Assembly: GCF_030253575.1 (NCBI RefSeq)
Contig: NC_080558.1
Location: forward strand, 6,024,001-6,088,000
Length of the DNA stretch: 64,000 bases
Direction of reading: 5' to 3'
Origin: Rhododendron vialii
Lineage: Eukaryota; Streptophyta; Magnoliopsida; Ericales; Ericaceae
Position numbers and translations under genes: made by a program. Every line of letters begins with the position of its first letter. Position 1 is the stretch's first letter. The notes under the pieces are model-generated. The model made no database searches, was not told the DNA's origin, and saw only the letters and a program-made list of their open reading frames with translations. This document shows positions 1-10,340 of the stretch, one piece after another.

Positions 1-3000
1 AATCTTTGGTTTTCCATTGAATTAGGAATATGTTTCCAAGAGCTGACTCGAAGTCTCAAATTGTCTTCTATGCGAGCAAAAATCACATCGGAATTCATTG
101 GCCTTCCCCCAAACACCCTAGAGTTTCTCTCAAGCCAAATATAATACACCCCTGCAGCTAAAGACAGCTTGAAGAGGAGTGCTCGAAAGGAATTATCTTT
201 ACAATAACCCATAGCCCATATAAGTTCGTCATCCCAATTTCCTGGGCTTCTGTGAACTTCAAATCGGCTTAGAACTGAACGCCAAACCTGTCTTGAGAAA
301 TTACATTGAAAGAATAGATGATTGGCTGATTCATTATGCTGAGAACAAAGACTACAGAGGGGGTCAATAGGCAGTCCCCACCTTCTAAGTCTATCTTTAG
401 TGGCAAGCTTCCTTAAGCAAGCAATCCACAAAATAAATGCCCACTTGGGGACGTTTTTTGAGAACCAAACAAGTGAAGACCAACACACCTTGGGTCTCCT
501 ATTTCTCAGAGCTTCCCAAGTGTGCTTAGATGAATAACTGCCAGTAGGGGAGATAATCCAAGTAATCACATCCTCCCTATCGTCATGTGGGATGAAAGAG
601 TTAGGAATAGAATTTTGAATCTGCTGAATAATCCTATTACGAGGTCTAGGCCAATGCCAAGCACCATTAGCAATAACAGAGCTGACTTTATCATAAAGAG
701 AAGGGCCCAGCCTGGATAAAGTTCTGTCATCAAAGAGTTTGTAAAGAGGGCCATTTGGATGCCAATTGTCCAACCACAAGAAAGTGGCCTTCCCATTGCC
801 TATTGTGTGCTTTACAAATTTATGCCCCAAATCTCTTAACTTCATGAGCTTTCTAACTGTCCAAGAACAGTCATACGGAATAGGCATGTACCAGAAGTTG
901 CCGCCTTTTATAATATAGGTATGAACCCATTGAACCCACAGAGTGTCCTCCTTTTTACTTAGAGCCCAAAGGTGCCTCATCATGGATGCTTTATTCCACA
1001 ATTTCAAGGATTTGAAACCCAAACCACCTTCAGATTTTGGAGAACAAACATCCAGCCACTGCACTTTAGCCCCTGTCTTCTTTAGATTAAGCCCAGACCA
1101 AAGAAATGCTCTAAGCATGGCTTCCACCTCTTCCACAATTTTCTGTGGTAGGACAAACAATGAGCACCAATATGTTTGCATGCTAAAAAGAACAGACTGG
1201 ATTAGCAAAGCTCTGCCCCCAAAAGAAAGAGATCTATTTGTCCAGCTTTCTATTCTTTGCTTGGTGTTCTCCTTTAACTGCACACAGTCTTCATACTTCA
1301 ATCTAGTAGAAATAAGAGGCACTCCAAGATACTTCACAGGCAATGAGCCCTCTGGGATGGGAAGTAATCGAAGAATGTCATCCTTAACCTCATTACTAAC
1401 ACCAGAAAAGAATATAAGACTCTTCTGTAAATTTGGCTTCAACCCAGAAGAATGAAAAAACTCATCCAAGACTTCCTTGATAATACCAATAGAGGAGCAA
1501 TCAGCTCCAGACAAGAGAAATAAGTCGTCAGCAAATGCCAAGTAGGAAATGGAGAGTTCACTACATTTGGGATGGAATGTAAACTGCCCCTGAGAAATTT
1601 TCCTTTGCAAGATAGCATACAAGCCTTCCATAACCAACAAAAAAAGATAAGGAGAAATAGGGTCTCCTTGCCTTAGCCCCTTTTCCCCTTTGAAGAAGCC
1701 CTCAAGTTCCCCATTAATAACCACTGAATACATAGCAGTAGAGATGCATATCCTAATCCAGGAAATAAACTGAGCAGGAAACTCCATTGCTACCATAACT
1801 TCAAACAAAAATTCCCAGTCTACTGAATCATAGGCTTTCATTAAGTCTATCTTTATTGCACATCTAGGAAGACCACAATCTCTTTGATAATTTCTAACAA
1901 GCTCTTGCATTAGTAAAATGTTGTCTGATATTGATCTGCCCTTAACAAAAGCAGCCTGAGCTTTGTTGATAATAAGAGGTAGAATGGGCTGAAGTCTGTT
2001 AGCTAAGATCTTAGTGATAGTTTTATACAGGACATTGCAACAAGCAATAGGTCTGTAGTCTTTCATTGTATGGGGGCAGCTGGTCTTAGGAATTAACGTA
2101 AGGGCAGTGGCATTGACATCTTTAAGAAGATAACCTGATCGAAAAAAATGAATGACAGAATCAGTTACCTCTTGGCCAACCAAACTCCAATTCCTTTGAA
2201 AGAAACTGGCATTGAATCCATCCGGACCAGGTGATTTATCACCGTTAATAGAAAAAATAGCCACTTTCACTTCTTCAGGAGTTACAGGCAATACTAGCTG
2301 ATCTTGGAAGGATGGAGGAACAGTATTGGTGAAGACTAATCTCTCCCCTTGCATCTTGTGATCAAAGCTAGTACCCAACAACTTCTGATAGAACCCCAAA
2401 ATTGCTCCTTTAACATCATTAGGATCCTCCAATCTAGTACCAGCCTCATTGCAGATTGATAAAATTTTGTTCCTCATTCTGTGACTAGCAACTTTTTTGT
2501 GAAAAAAACTTGTGTTATTATCACCCAACTCAAGCCACTTCACTCTAGATTTCTGTCTGCACCAGGCCTCTTCAGCTACACTAAGCTCATTGAATTTAAG
2601 CAAGCATAACCTTTCATAAGCTAAAAGAATTGGATCTCCTGAGGAATTAGCAATACGAGTTTGAATAGTGAGGAGCTCATCCCTAGCATGCAAGACCCTT
2701 TTTTGAATGTCTCCATAAAATTCCTTATTGAAAGATCTCAAACAAGGTTTTAGTCTACGTAACTTTTTATAAAGCATCAGCATGGGTGATAGAAGTTCCT
2801 CGACAGGTTGCTCCCAAGAATGATGGAGAAGAGGAACAAACCCCTTATGATTCATCCAGAAATTAAAGAATTTGAATGGTTTCCTCCCACCTCGGTAAGG
2901 GAGAACTGAAACAACCAAAGGGCTATGATCAGATATACCTGGAACAAGGAAAGCAGCCTCAGATTCTGTGTACAAATCTTTCCAGTGAGAATTGACAAGA

Positions 3001-3608
3001 GCCCTATCCAGTCTACTACTGCAATGATCGTGACCTGTTCTCTTGTTTGACCATGTGAACCAAAGTCCTTTAGAGTTAAGATCTTCCATTTCGATGTCCT
3101 CAAGGCAACTGTTGAAGTCAGAAGCTGCACTTGCATCAAAGTGACTGGGATCAGATTTTTCAGTTTGTCTTCGGACAGTATTGAAATCACCAACTAGGAT
3201 CCAAGGATTGGAGCCTACTAAACCAAAACAGCTCCTTAAATCAATCCAGAGTTGCTTCCTAGAACTGACTTGACTAGAACCGTAGACAACTGAGACAAAA
3301 AAAGACTTCATATCTATATCAACAGAGAGGAGGATCATTTGATCTGATGTAAACAACTTACTTACCACAGCCCCTTGTTTCCTCCAAGCCACAACAATCC
3401 TAGCGACAGACCCTATATTCCCATTGTGAACATAATCCCAACCATCAGGAATACAATGCTTCATAGAGAGATCCATATTTTCCTTTCTAATTTTTGACTC
3501 AACAATCCCTATAAGAGATAAACTATTTGCATGAATAAATTTTCTAATTTCAGCCTGCTTAATGGGGTTATTCAAGCCCCTAACATTCCAAGAAGCCAGC
3601 TTGATCAT
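1..3608 (-). CDS. LINE ORF2 polyprotein: endonuclease, reverse transcriptase, zf-RVT (partial)
   Basis: The frame opens at the ATG at 3608 and stays open to base 1, at least 1,202 codons. An APE-type endonuclease comes first: N-terminal ASWNVRGLNNP, a catalytic GIVESK, VGDFNTV near 3,190 and GISDHSPL near 2,930. The reverse transcriptase follows, with INGDKSPGPDGF, LIPKT, KGRSISDN and the active site AFADD at 1,524-1,535. After that comes a C-terminal zf-RVT domain with clustered Cys and Trp (LCSLCSQHNESANHLFFQC near 320). The start overlaps the ORF1 stop. The frame at the endonuclease, at AFADD and at the window edge is the same, so no shift has occurred. The C-terminal end is missing only because the window stops. 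Confidence 0.92.
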   Translation of the reverse strand, partial: MIKLASWNVRGLNNPIKQAEIRKFIHANSLSLIGIVESKIRKENMDLSMKHCIPDGWDYVHNGNIGSVARIVVAWRKQGAVVSKLFTSDQMILLSVDIDMKSFFVSVVYGSSQVSSRKQLWIDLRSCFGLVGSNPWILVGDFNTVRRQTEKSDPSHFDASAASDFNSCLEDIEMEDLNSKGLWFTWSNKRTGHDHCSSRLDRALVNSHWKDLYTESEAAFLVPGISDHSPLVVSVLPYRGGRKPFKFFNFWMNHKGFVPLLHHSWEQPVEELLSPMLMLYKKLRRLKPCLRSFNKEFYGDIQKRVLHARDELLTIQTRIANSSGDPILLAYERLCLLKFNELSVAEEAWCRQKSRVKWLELGDNNTSFFHKKVASHRMRNKILSICNEAGTRLEDPNDVKGAILGFYQKLLGTSFDHKMQGERLVFTNTVPPSFQDQLVLPVTPEEVKVAIFSINGDKSPGPDGFNASFFQRNWSLVGQEVTDSVIHFFRSGYLLKDVNATALTLIPKTSCPHTMKDYRPIACCNVLYKTITKILANRLQPILPLIINKAQAAFVKGRSISDNILLMQELVRNYQRDCGLPRCAIKIDLMKAYDSVDWEFLFEVMVAMEFPAQFISWIRICISTAMYSVVINGELEGFFKGEKGLRQGDPISPYLFLLVMEGLYAILQRKISQGQFTFHPKCSELSISYLAFADDLFLLSGADCSSIGIIKEVLDEFFHSSGLKPNLQKSLIFFSGVSNEVKDDILRLLPIPEGSLPVKYLGVPLISTRLKYEDCVQLKENTKQRIESWTNRSLSFGGRALLIQSVLFSMQTYWCSLFVLPQKIVEEVEAMLRAFLWSGLNLKKTGAKVQWLDVCSPKSEGGLGFKSLKLWNKASMMRHLWALSKKEDTLWVQWVHTYIIKGGNFWYMPIPYDCSWTVRKLMKLRDLGHKFVKHTIGNGKATFLWLDNWHPNGPLYKLFDDRTLSRLGPSLYDKVSSVIANGAWHWPRPRNRIIQQIQNSIPNSFIPHDDREDVITWIISPTGSYSSKHTWEALRNRRPKVCWSSLVWFSKNVPKWAFILWIACLRKLATKDRLRRWGLPIDPLCSLCSQHNESANHLFFQCNFSRQVWRSVLSRFEVHRSPGNWDDELIWAMGYCKDNSFRALLFKLSLAAGVYYIWLERNSRVFGGRPMNSDVIFARIEDNLRLRVSSWKHIPNSMENQR

Positions 3609-5320
3609 CGTTTCTTAGGTTTCCTGCCCCTCTTCCTTGCCCCAGGGTTATTCCCCCCACTAGCCTTCGTCAAAGAGCCCATAACATTTAAGGCTTTGAA
3701 CACTGCTTCAGGGTCCTTTATACCAACGCCAAGACTATCTGGGAGGAAATCAAAGTCAACAGGGACTGCAGTACCCTTACCAAATCTGCTCGAGCCCAAG
3801 GCCTTAGGAGTTTGTTCATCAACAATAGAAGGAGGGGCAGGAGATTGCCCTTCATAGCTGCTTGTATTGGTAACCAGATTACCTCCTATACTTAAAGAGG
3901 AACTTCCAAGATCAGCAGGCAGCCCTTGCTCTGTGCTATCAACTTCAGAAACCAGAACCTCCATGTTTTGCAAGGTCAAAAATTGGTTAGCACACGGAAC
4001 ATCCACCTCAGGCACCTTAGAAGCAACCGGAACCCCTGAACTTTCAGGAACAACACTAATACCAACCTCAGGCCTTCCACTCTTCACAACCCAGACTTTG
4101 GGCTTCATTGGAACCTGAGCTCGAACCACAGTATCAACCTGCAATGGATCCTTAACTTGCTGACTACAATCAGTGTGGCCAAAGACTTTGCAAGATACAC
4201 ATTTCAACGGTCTCCAAGGATATTTAACATTAATCTTGACTAACCTCCCAGATGAAGTAATGAGATCAATGGAATGAGGTAAGACCGATTGAACATCTAC
4301 TTCTACACAAATTCTTGCATAACTAATCCTGCTAGTAGCTTCAGTCATTTCATCCGCATACAGGGGCTTCCCAATTGCACTTGCAAGATAACTAAGGCCC
4401 TCCTCAGTCCAGTACTGAAGGGGAACATTATGCAATTGAATCCATAGAGGTAATTTGTTCATTCCCTCCTTCTCATAGTCCATTTCAGAGTGCCACTCCT
4501 GCAGTACCATCAAACGCCCAGCAAAATGCCAAGCACCAACCTCAGAAATTTTCCTATATGCACCTTCAGCACCAAATAGGAAAAAGAAAAAACCCTTCTC
4601 ATTACAAAGAACATCCTTGATTCCATATTTTTCCCAAATTCTACATGCAATTGACTTAACCGATAGGAATGGCAGCTTTTTATCCACAAAGTGGCCAACT
4701 ATACAATCTCTCCATTTTTTAGAACCATGGACTTCAATGTGTTTAGGAGGTGAGACCCTAATATTCTCGCCATCCACTTCTGGAGGAAAGTAATGTAGAT
4801 TCATCCTAGAATGGGACTCTCCAGGCGGAACAACCTTATCCTTCCATGAAACCCCAGAGTTCAGACCACCATGAGTCGAATTACCTTGAACTTGCAGAGA
4901 CTCAATCAAATTATTTTTATCATCTAGCTCCTTACGGAGAGCAATAATTTCCTTCGATAGGCCTTTGATCTGTGTCACCGGAGGAGTATCACCCTCTTGT
5001 TTCTCAAGATGAACATTGTTAGGAACCGTAATTGCTTCCAAAATATCAAACAAATTTGCCCTAGGCAATGCCTTATGATTAACATCAGTATTCAAAACCT
5101 TATCCTTCTCTAAGACAGCTACAAGGTCGGAATCAGAATTCACAACAGTGGAAACCAGATTATCACGTTTCAGCGATGTAGAAAACCCTAGTTTCGAAGC
5201 AGAAGTAGAGCAGCTTAACCCCAAAGGAGGAAAACAAGAATCAAAATCTTTACCAGGGATCACAGAAGCCATCGGAAGTGAGAAACGAGCCTCGGACGCC
5301 ATGTTCCCGTCACTCCCCAT
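3605..5320 (-). CDS. LINE ORF1 protein (DUF4283 plus zinc knuckle)
   Basis: This 571-codon ORF is the nucleic-acid-binding ORF1 protein of plant L1 elements. A serine-rich N-terminus is followed by a DUF4283-type domain around residues 190-360, with the typical pattern of Trp and 'PLWIQLHNVPL'. A cysteine cluster CVSCKVFGHTDC lies near residue 385, and the C-terminus is a basic RKRGRKPKKR tail that could direct nuclear entry. The knuckle is odd: after the His only two residues precede the last Cys, where the family normally has four. A second in-frame Met six codons downstream (5302) is an alternative start. The TGA stop shares two bases with the ORF2 ATG (ATGA overlap), so ORF2 could be translated by termination-reinitiation. 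Confidence 0.88.
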   Translation of the reverse strand: MGSDGNMASEARFSLPMASVIPGKDFDSCFPPLGLSCSTSASKLGFSTSLKRDNLVSTVVNSDSDLVAVLEKDKVLNTDVNHKALPRANLFDILEAITVPNNVHLEKQEGDTPPVTQIKGLSKEIIALRKELDDKNNLIESLQVQGNSTHGGLNSGVSWKDKVVPPGESHSRMNLHYFPPEVDGENIRVSPPKHIEVHGSKKWRDCIVGHFVDKKLPFLSVKSIACRIWEKYGIKDVLCNEKGFFFFLFGAEGAYRKISEVGAWHFAGRLMVLQEWHSEMDYEKEGMNKLPLWIQLHNVPLQYWTEEGLSYLASAIGKPLYADEMTEATSRISYARICVEVDVQSVLPHSIDLITSSGRLVKINVKYPWRPLKCVSCKVFGHTDCSQQVKDPLQVDTVVRAQVPMKPKVWVVKSGRPEVGISVVPESSGVPVASKVPEVDVPCANQFLTLQNMEVLVSEVDSTEQGLPADLGSSSLSIGGNLVTNTSSYEGQSPAPPSIVDEQTPKALGSSRFGKGTAVPVDFDFLPDSLGVGIKDPEAVFKALNVMGSLTKASGGNNPGARKRGRKPKKR

Positions 5321-5409
5321 AAGTTGTTTACTGCTTGCTCTGTATCACTTTGCGCAACTCTGTTCTATGGCTCAATTTATGCAGTGCACAATGGCAATCA
5401 GTATCTAAA

Positions 5410-5955
5410 CGTTATCAGACTTGATTCAGAATTGCCATTGTTCTATACTTTTTCATCAACAGTGTTTCTCCTTGTTAGAAGTTGAGATGGGTTTTCAACT
5501 TTTCGTGTATACATGTAGGAGAAGAGTTGGTTGGTATTAGGAACTTCACATCCATCCCCAACCCACAAGATTGAAAAAAGAAAAACAAAGATACAGGAGG
5601 AAAAAGAAGGAAGATGATTGTCAACCTTTGAATGAAAGTATAGTTATAGATGCCAGTTTAAGGTTTTGGTCGTAATCAGGATGGCCAAAAAAAATTGGGG
5701 CAATCATTTACATCAAAAGCTTAGATGATGAGAACCAGCCAATGGCCTTCTGTCCTAAAAGAATTTCCCTTGGGTGTTGGATTTGAGATTAAAAGCTTAC
5801 ATTTCCTGCAATTATCTAACAACTAGTGCCAAAGATCATTACATTTCAGCTCCTCAATCAAACTTGATCACATCTTGAAAACCTACTATTTTACACTCCT
5901 TTAAATGATAGTACAGCAAAAAAAAAAAACCCACTAGAATCACAACCTGCCAACA
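5410..5955. other. Intergenic spacer with no recognised feature
   Basis: AT-rich sequence between the LINE 5' end and the GGCACG repeat. I see no exon-like frame, RNA gene or terminal repeat. A short poly(A) run lies near 5,920. Confidence 0.5.
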
Positions 5956-5957
5956 TT

Positions 5958-6420
5958 AGGGGTGTCAAATGGCCCGGGTCGGCAAGGGCACGGCACGAGC
6001 ATGACACATTTCAAGGTGGCACGACACGCCACGATACGTTTCAAGGCGGCACGCCACAGGCACGGTCTAATCTTGGCACGGCACGGCACGCGATTAAGTA
6101 AATGGGCTCGCACGGCACGATTCAAAAAAGTACGGCACGGCATGACATGATAAAAAAGGCACGGCACGACACGACATGACAAAAAAGGCACGTCACAACA
6201 CGACAAAAAAAGACACGGCACTACATGTCATGATTAATTAATTGGGCACGGCATGATACGACACGATTTAAAAAAGGCACGGCCCGATAAAGTAAAATGG
6301 CCCAGCAAGGCACGATGAAGTACACGCCATGGCACAATGAAGTAAACGGGCACGGCACGGTACGAAGCACGGTTGGCACAGAAGTTGAATGGCACGGCAC
6401 GACACATTTGACATCGAAGA
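5958..6420. repeat. hAT-like non-autonomous element built of GGCACG repeats
   Basis: The left end reads TAGGGGTGTCAAATGG, a common start for plant hAT-derived elements. The right part carries the inverted CATTTGACATC near 6,402-6,412. The body is a degenerate tandem array of GGCACG/GACACG words, often with AAAAAA spacers. No transposase is present. The right edge and an 8-bp target duplication could not be fixed, so only the left end is firm. It lies about 300 bases upstream of the FOLD start codon and may contribute to the 5' region of that gene. Confidence 0.6.
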
Positions 6421-6725
6421 CTAAAATGGGTAGAAGTATTCACTATTTTCATTTCCAATTTGGAATGCTTAAGATATTGAAACACCTAGAGATATTTTGT
6501 TCTGGTAAAGCGGGAAGTGGCTTTAGCGAATGGGCTTTTTGGAGGGAAAGGAGAAAATAGGAAAAAAGTTTCTCTTTTGATATCTGATTCTGTTTTTATT
6601 GTGTTGGGAGCATTTTGGGTGTTGTATTCTTTTGGCTTTTTCCATTGAAATTTGGAACTGGTAGTTTGTCTTTTGTATGAGGTATTCTTGGTTTGTAAAT
6701 TCCATTGATTTGTTGTGCAGCTGCA
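6421..6725 (+). other. 5' region of the FOLD gene, probable intron end
   Basis: T-rich sequence ending in TTGTTGTGCAG at 6,710-6,720, a good splice acceptor six bases before the chosen ATG. This suggests that at least one upstream exon exists (5' UTR or an N-terminal targeting exon). I could not identify it, and the GGCACG repeat lies where it might be expected. Confidence 0.45.
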
Positions 6726-8397
6726 ATGGCTGCTGGAACCTCTGCAAAGATCATTGATGGAAAATCAATTGCAAAGCAAATCAGAGATGAGATAACTGTT
6801 GAAATATTGAGGATGAAGGATACGGTTGGTGTTGTTCCAGGATTAGCAGTTATTCTAGTGGGTGACAGGAAGGATTCTGCAACTTATGTACGCAACAAGA
6901 AGAAAGCTTGTGAATCTGTGGGGATCAATTCCTATGAAGTGCACTTGTCTGAAGACTCCACAGAACAGGAAGTGCTTAAGCATATCTCAGGCTTCAGTGA
7001 TGATCCCTCTGTACACAGAATTCTTGTTCAGTTACCTCTTCCTTCCGTGAGTTCCTTATTCTATGTACTGCATTTTACTCTCTTTTTTCTAAACCTTGTT
7101 ATGAGAGCATACCTTTTAAAGGAAACAACGGTAATAGAAAACATGCATTTATGTTTGGTATGTGCATTTTTAGAAATTCACAAAGTAAACAAAGATATTA
7201 AGGTATGGTCAATAAATGGTTAGCCCTAAAGCATTATTCTGCAGTGAGATTATATCTTTTGCGTAGCCAACACTGCATGGAGTTTGCAAATAAACCAAGT
7301 TGTGGCAAGTGTATGGTAAGGCCTTAATTATAACCTTTAATTATAACCTATGAAGCACTGGCACTCCAAAATGGCGCTGTGTCCATGTATTGGACACGGG
7401 GACACGCCCAAATATGTAATGGACATGCCACGTGGCGTGTCCAATAATTTTTATTATTTTTTGATAGGGGACATGCCGAGGACACGGCTGAGAGTCAAAA
7501 TGTAACATATTTTTGATTTTGAGGGGTTAATATGAATTATTCAAAACATTTGGGTTAAACTATAATTATGTCTTTACTTGAACCATGTTAATCTCATACA
7601 TTCATATAGGACATGTCTTCGTCAACGGACATGGAAGAAAAGAAAAAATATGTGTGTGTGTGTGTGGATATATATTTATATTATATACACGTGGCGTGTC
7701 CCTCGCCATGTCTGCATCTCTATTTTTTTAGAATTGCCGTGTCCGTGGTACATAGATTATAACTGTCATTAAGACTACAGTCTACAGTTCTGATTTTGTT
7801 CATGGATTCTGTGCCAGCATATGAATGAGCAGAATATCTTGAATTCTGTTTGCATTGAGAAAGATGTGGATGGATTCCACCCACTTAACATTGGGCGCCT
7901 TGCCATGCGTGGTAGAGAGCCCTTATTTGTTTCATGTACACCTAAAGGATGCATAGAGCTACTACATCGATATGGCGTGGATATCAAGGGAAGGAGGGCT
8001 GTTGTGATTGGCAGGAGCAATATTGTTGGAACACCAGCTGCTCTATTGCTGCAGGTAATCTTATGGTTCCTGGATTTTTACTATGTTAGCCTCTGTCCAA
8101 GTTACTTCACCAAACTGAATGTTATTTCTCTATCTAATTTAGTTTCTTTCCCTTTTTAACTTCTTGATGTGATCTAATTTCTAGAGAGAAGATGCTACTG
8201 TCAGCGTTGTCCATTCCAGAACCAATAATCCGGAGGAGATCACAAGACAAGCAGATATCATCATTGCTGCTGTAGGGCAAGCAAACATGGTGAGGGGTAG
8301 TTGGATAAAGCCTGGTGCTGTTGTTATCGATGTTGGAATTAATCCAGTTGAGGTGAGCTGGGTTTTTTTGGCTTCTTCACAATGTTCACATGCTTAC

Positions 8398-8442
<45 letters not shown>

Positions 8443-8743
8443 AGTTGAGGTGAGCTGGGTTTTTTTTGGCTTCTCCACAATGTTCACATGCTTACATGGT
8501 GTGTTTGAGAGTTTGCTTTGCAGTTTGAGTTTAGTAGCACTGAGCTGATTCTGTGTGCATTTTATGTGACAGGATGCAAAAAGTGCAAAAGGGTATCGTT
8601 TGGTTGGAGATGTATGTTATGAGGAGGCTTGCAAGATTGCTTCAGCAATTACTCCAGTTCCCGGGGGAGTTGGACCCATGACTATTGCAATGCTTCTATC
8701 TAATACTCTCAGCTCAGCAAAGAGATTTCACAACTACAGATGA
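6726..8743 (+). CDS. FOLD: Bifunctional methylenetetrahydrofolate dehydrogenase/cyclohydrolase, four exons
   Basis: It converts 5,10-methylene-THF to 10-formyl-THF with NADP in one-carbon metabolism. Exons: 6726-7046, 7818-8054, 8185-8352 and 8573-8743; all phases fit and give 298 aa, normal for plant FolD. Family marks are all present: YVRNKKK with the catalytic Lys, [16 protein letters not shown], the Rossmann GRSNIVG and the signature [11 protein letters not shown]. The wording ([22 protein letters not shown]) recalls the Arabidopsis mitochondrial FOLD1 type, which carries an extra N-terminal targeting sequence; an acceptor just before the ATG leaves room for such an exon. Two nearly invariant positions differ: Gly to Arg in [11 protein letters not shown], and Pro to Ser in VSCTPKG. 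The gene could therefore be weakened or be a 5'-truncated copy. Intron 1 holds a hAT MITE, and intron 3 holds a GA tract with a duplicated donor. Confidence 0.9.
7348..7755. mobile_element. hAT MITE of the CTATG/CATAG family in FOLD intron 1
   Basis: The ends are inverted (CTATGAAGCAC on the left, GTGGTACATAG on the right) and related to the cleaner copy at 12790-13254. A perfect 8-bp target duplication ATTATAAC flanks it (7340-7347 and 7756-7763), which is typical of hAT. The inside is rich in GGACAC/GTGTCC words and contains a short TG run and a TATA-rich stretch. It has no coding capacity. Confidence 0.85.
8342..8500 (+). repeat. Tandem duplication of the FOLD exon-3 donor separated by a GA tract
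   Basis: About 60 bases that include the end of exon 3 and its donor (GTTGAG|GTGAGCTGGG) occur twice, 97 bases apart: from 8342 and again from 8439. A pure (AG)n tract at 8401-8438 lies between them. The second donor (8450) is as good as the first. The 97-base offset is not a multiple of three, so its use would shift the frame. Confidence 0.85.
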
Positions 8744-9780
8744 GGGAGGAGGATTCATTGTCGTTCAGTTAGTCTACTACCTATTCCCCTCAAGCACCTG
8801 TTTAGACAGTGCTTGGATCTTGGATTTGTTAACTGATTTTGAGAAAATCTCCACAATATTTTTTGGCCACTGCAAATTTATATCCAAACATAGCCCTCGC
8901 GTGAGCGCCTTTTGATTTCTCTCTGTTTACTGTTTCCAATATCTGAATATTGGCATAGGCTAGACAAGGGTAGTAGTTCATGTGAGGTTGGGTGCTTCGT
9001 AAATATGTTGATCGAAGAGAAGGTGACGAGGTAAGTGCTTGCAAACTCGGTGCTTTCTTTCCAGAGAAAAGGTCCGCAGGGGAATCGATTTCGTACACAG
9101 GAACTCTTTGTTACATACTATGATCTCACAATTTTGTATTTTTTATATTGACTATAAAGAAGGCTATGCCAATTTTCTGATGGCATGATTCAGAATTGGA
9201 AGTTATGTTCTTCTGTACAAATAATTATTCGAGTTCCAGTATAAGAATGGTCATACTCATATAAAACTCTTTCAGTAAATGTATAAGATGGTGGGCAAGC
9301 GAATCTTCTTTGGGTTTTTTGCTCATTGTAGGTGTCATTTTCTTATTGACGGATTGCCAAAAAGGGCTGTTTTGGATGCATGTGTTTACCTAGGTTGCTC
9401 AACATAGGTTGTTATGGGTAAGATTTTTGTGGAGAGATTGCTGGCGGAATCACTGTATTTAGCTTATCTCTTTTAGGTTGCATGGAAATTTCTATCGGGA
9501 CCCTTGCCTTGTTATCCTTCACTAGTGCATGTGTGTCCCATTTCCTATCGTCACATGATTTCTTATTGTTGATAATATCAATGGAGGCGACTGATAGTGT
9601 GCTTTTGCCACTGTTTTCTATGCAATAAGTTTCTTATACAATGATTAGCGTCAGTTCTTTACGGTAGACTTATAGTTCTTGGTACTATAATGTCAGTATT
9701 ATTAATAAAATTCTTGACAGTCTCCAATCAATACACTTGTAATAAAAGAACCAAGGATGGTAAGCCAAGGCGTGCATTGA
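8744..9780. other. FOLD 3' flank and intergenic, nothing further recognised
   Basis: T-rich sequence following the FOLD stop. It probably holds the 3' UTR but shows no distinctive poly(A) signal that I trust, and no exon-like frame or terminal repeat was seen. Confidence 0.4.
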
Positions 9781-9784
9781 GAAA

Positions 9785-9890
9785 AAGGACACATCAGATT
9801 TGAGTGTTAGACACGTGTTCGGAGAGTGTCGGTGTCCGAAAAGTGTCAGACAACGATATGCGAGCTCTGACGAAGTGTCCGTGCTACATT
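9785..9890. mobile_element. Truncated hAT MITE end (CTATG/CATAG family)
   Basis: Read on the minus strand, this stretch begins ATGTAGCACGGACACTTCGT and continues for about 85 bases, closely matching the left end of the element at 12790. The other half is missing, so it is a deletion derivative or an old remnant. No target duplication is visible. Confidence 0.75.
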
Positions 9891-10340
9891 GATGACAACT
9901 ATTTCGTCCAAGTTTTAATCATGCTATAAGATTCATGCAGGCCGGGTTTGAAGGTGACAAGTTTTGTGTCACTACAGATCAGCTAGTTTTGACTTTGAAG
10001 CACAATTTTGTGAAGTATTAATTTATATGGTAAACCAACTAACCAAGTAGAGCTTTGCATTTGTAACTTATTATGTCATGAAACTTCAAAGTCTTGTCGT
10101 TATCAGTGAGCTTCACTGGTTTCGTATCGCAAAGTAGACTGGAAAGCCTAAGCCTGTGGCTGCAGAATTTCATAAGAAGTACAGTCAAGGAATTTTACCA
10201 ATAAAAAAATCCATTTCGTGAAGGTCAAGGTTTTAGATAGGTTGTCATAGACTCATAAATATTTGGAGCTCTTAGGTTGGAACTCCCTTTTTCGTCCAAT
10301 TATTGAGGGTCATGTTTTCTGCTTCTTTGTGCTTTTTCAG
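9891..10340. other. Spacer before the ABC1K fragment
   Basis: AT-rich sequence ending in TGCTTTTTCAG, the acceptor of the first ABC1K exon, so at least its end is old intron. I looked for the upstream transit-peptide exon of an ABC1K gene and did not find one. Confidence 0.4.

Larger units (their letters stand above)
1..5400 (-). mobile_element. L1-like LINE, 3' end outside the window
   Basis: Non-LTR retrotransposon read on the minus strand with two ORFs in the usual plant L1 order: ORF1 with a DUF4283/zinc-knuckle protein, then ORF2 with endonuclease and reverse transcriptase. The left window edge cuts off the end of ORF2 and the 3' tail, so no target-site duplication can be checked. The 5' boundary near 5.4 kb is an estimate: about 80 bases precede the ORF1 start before sequence without LINE character begins. 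Both reading frames are uninterrupted inside the window, which suggests a recent insertion. Confidence 0.9.

Noticed and set aside
5958-6420. CRISPR-like or coding tandem array
   Set aside because: The spaced GGCACG words lack constant repeat and spacer lengths, and this is nuclear plant DNA; hAT-type ends explain it better.
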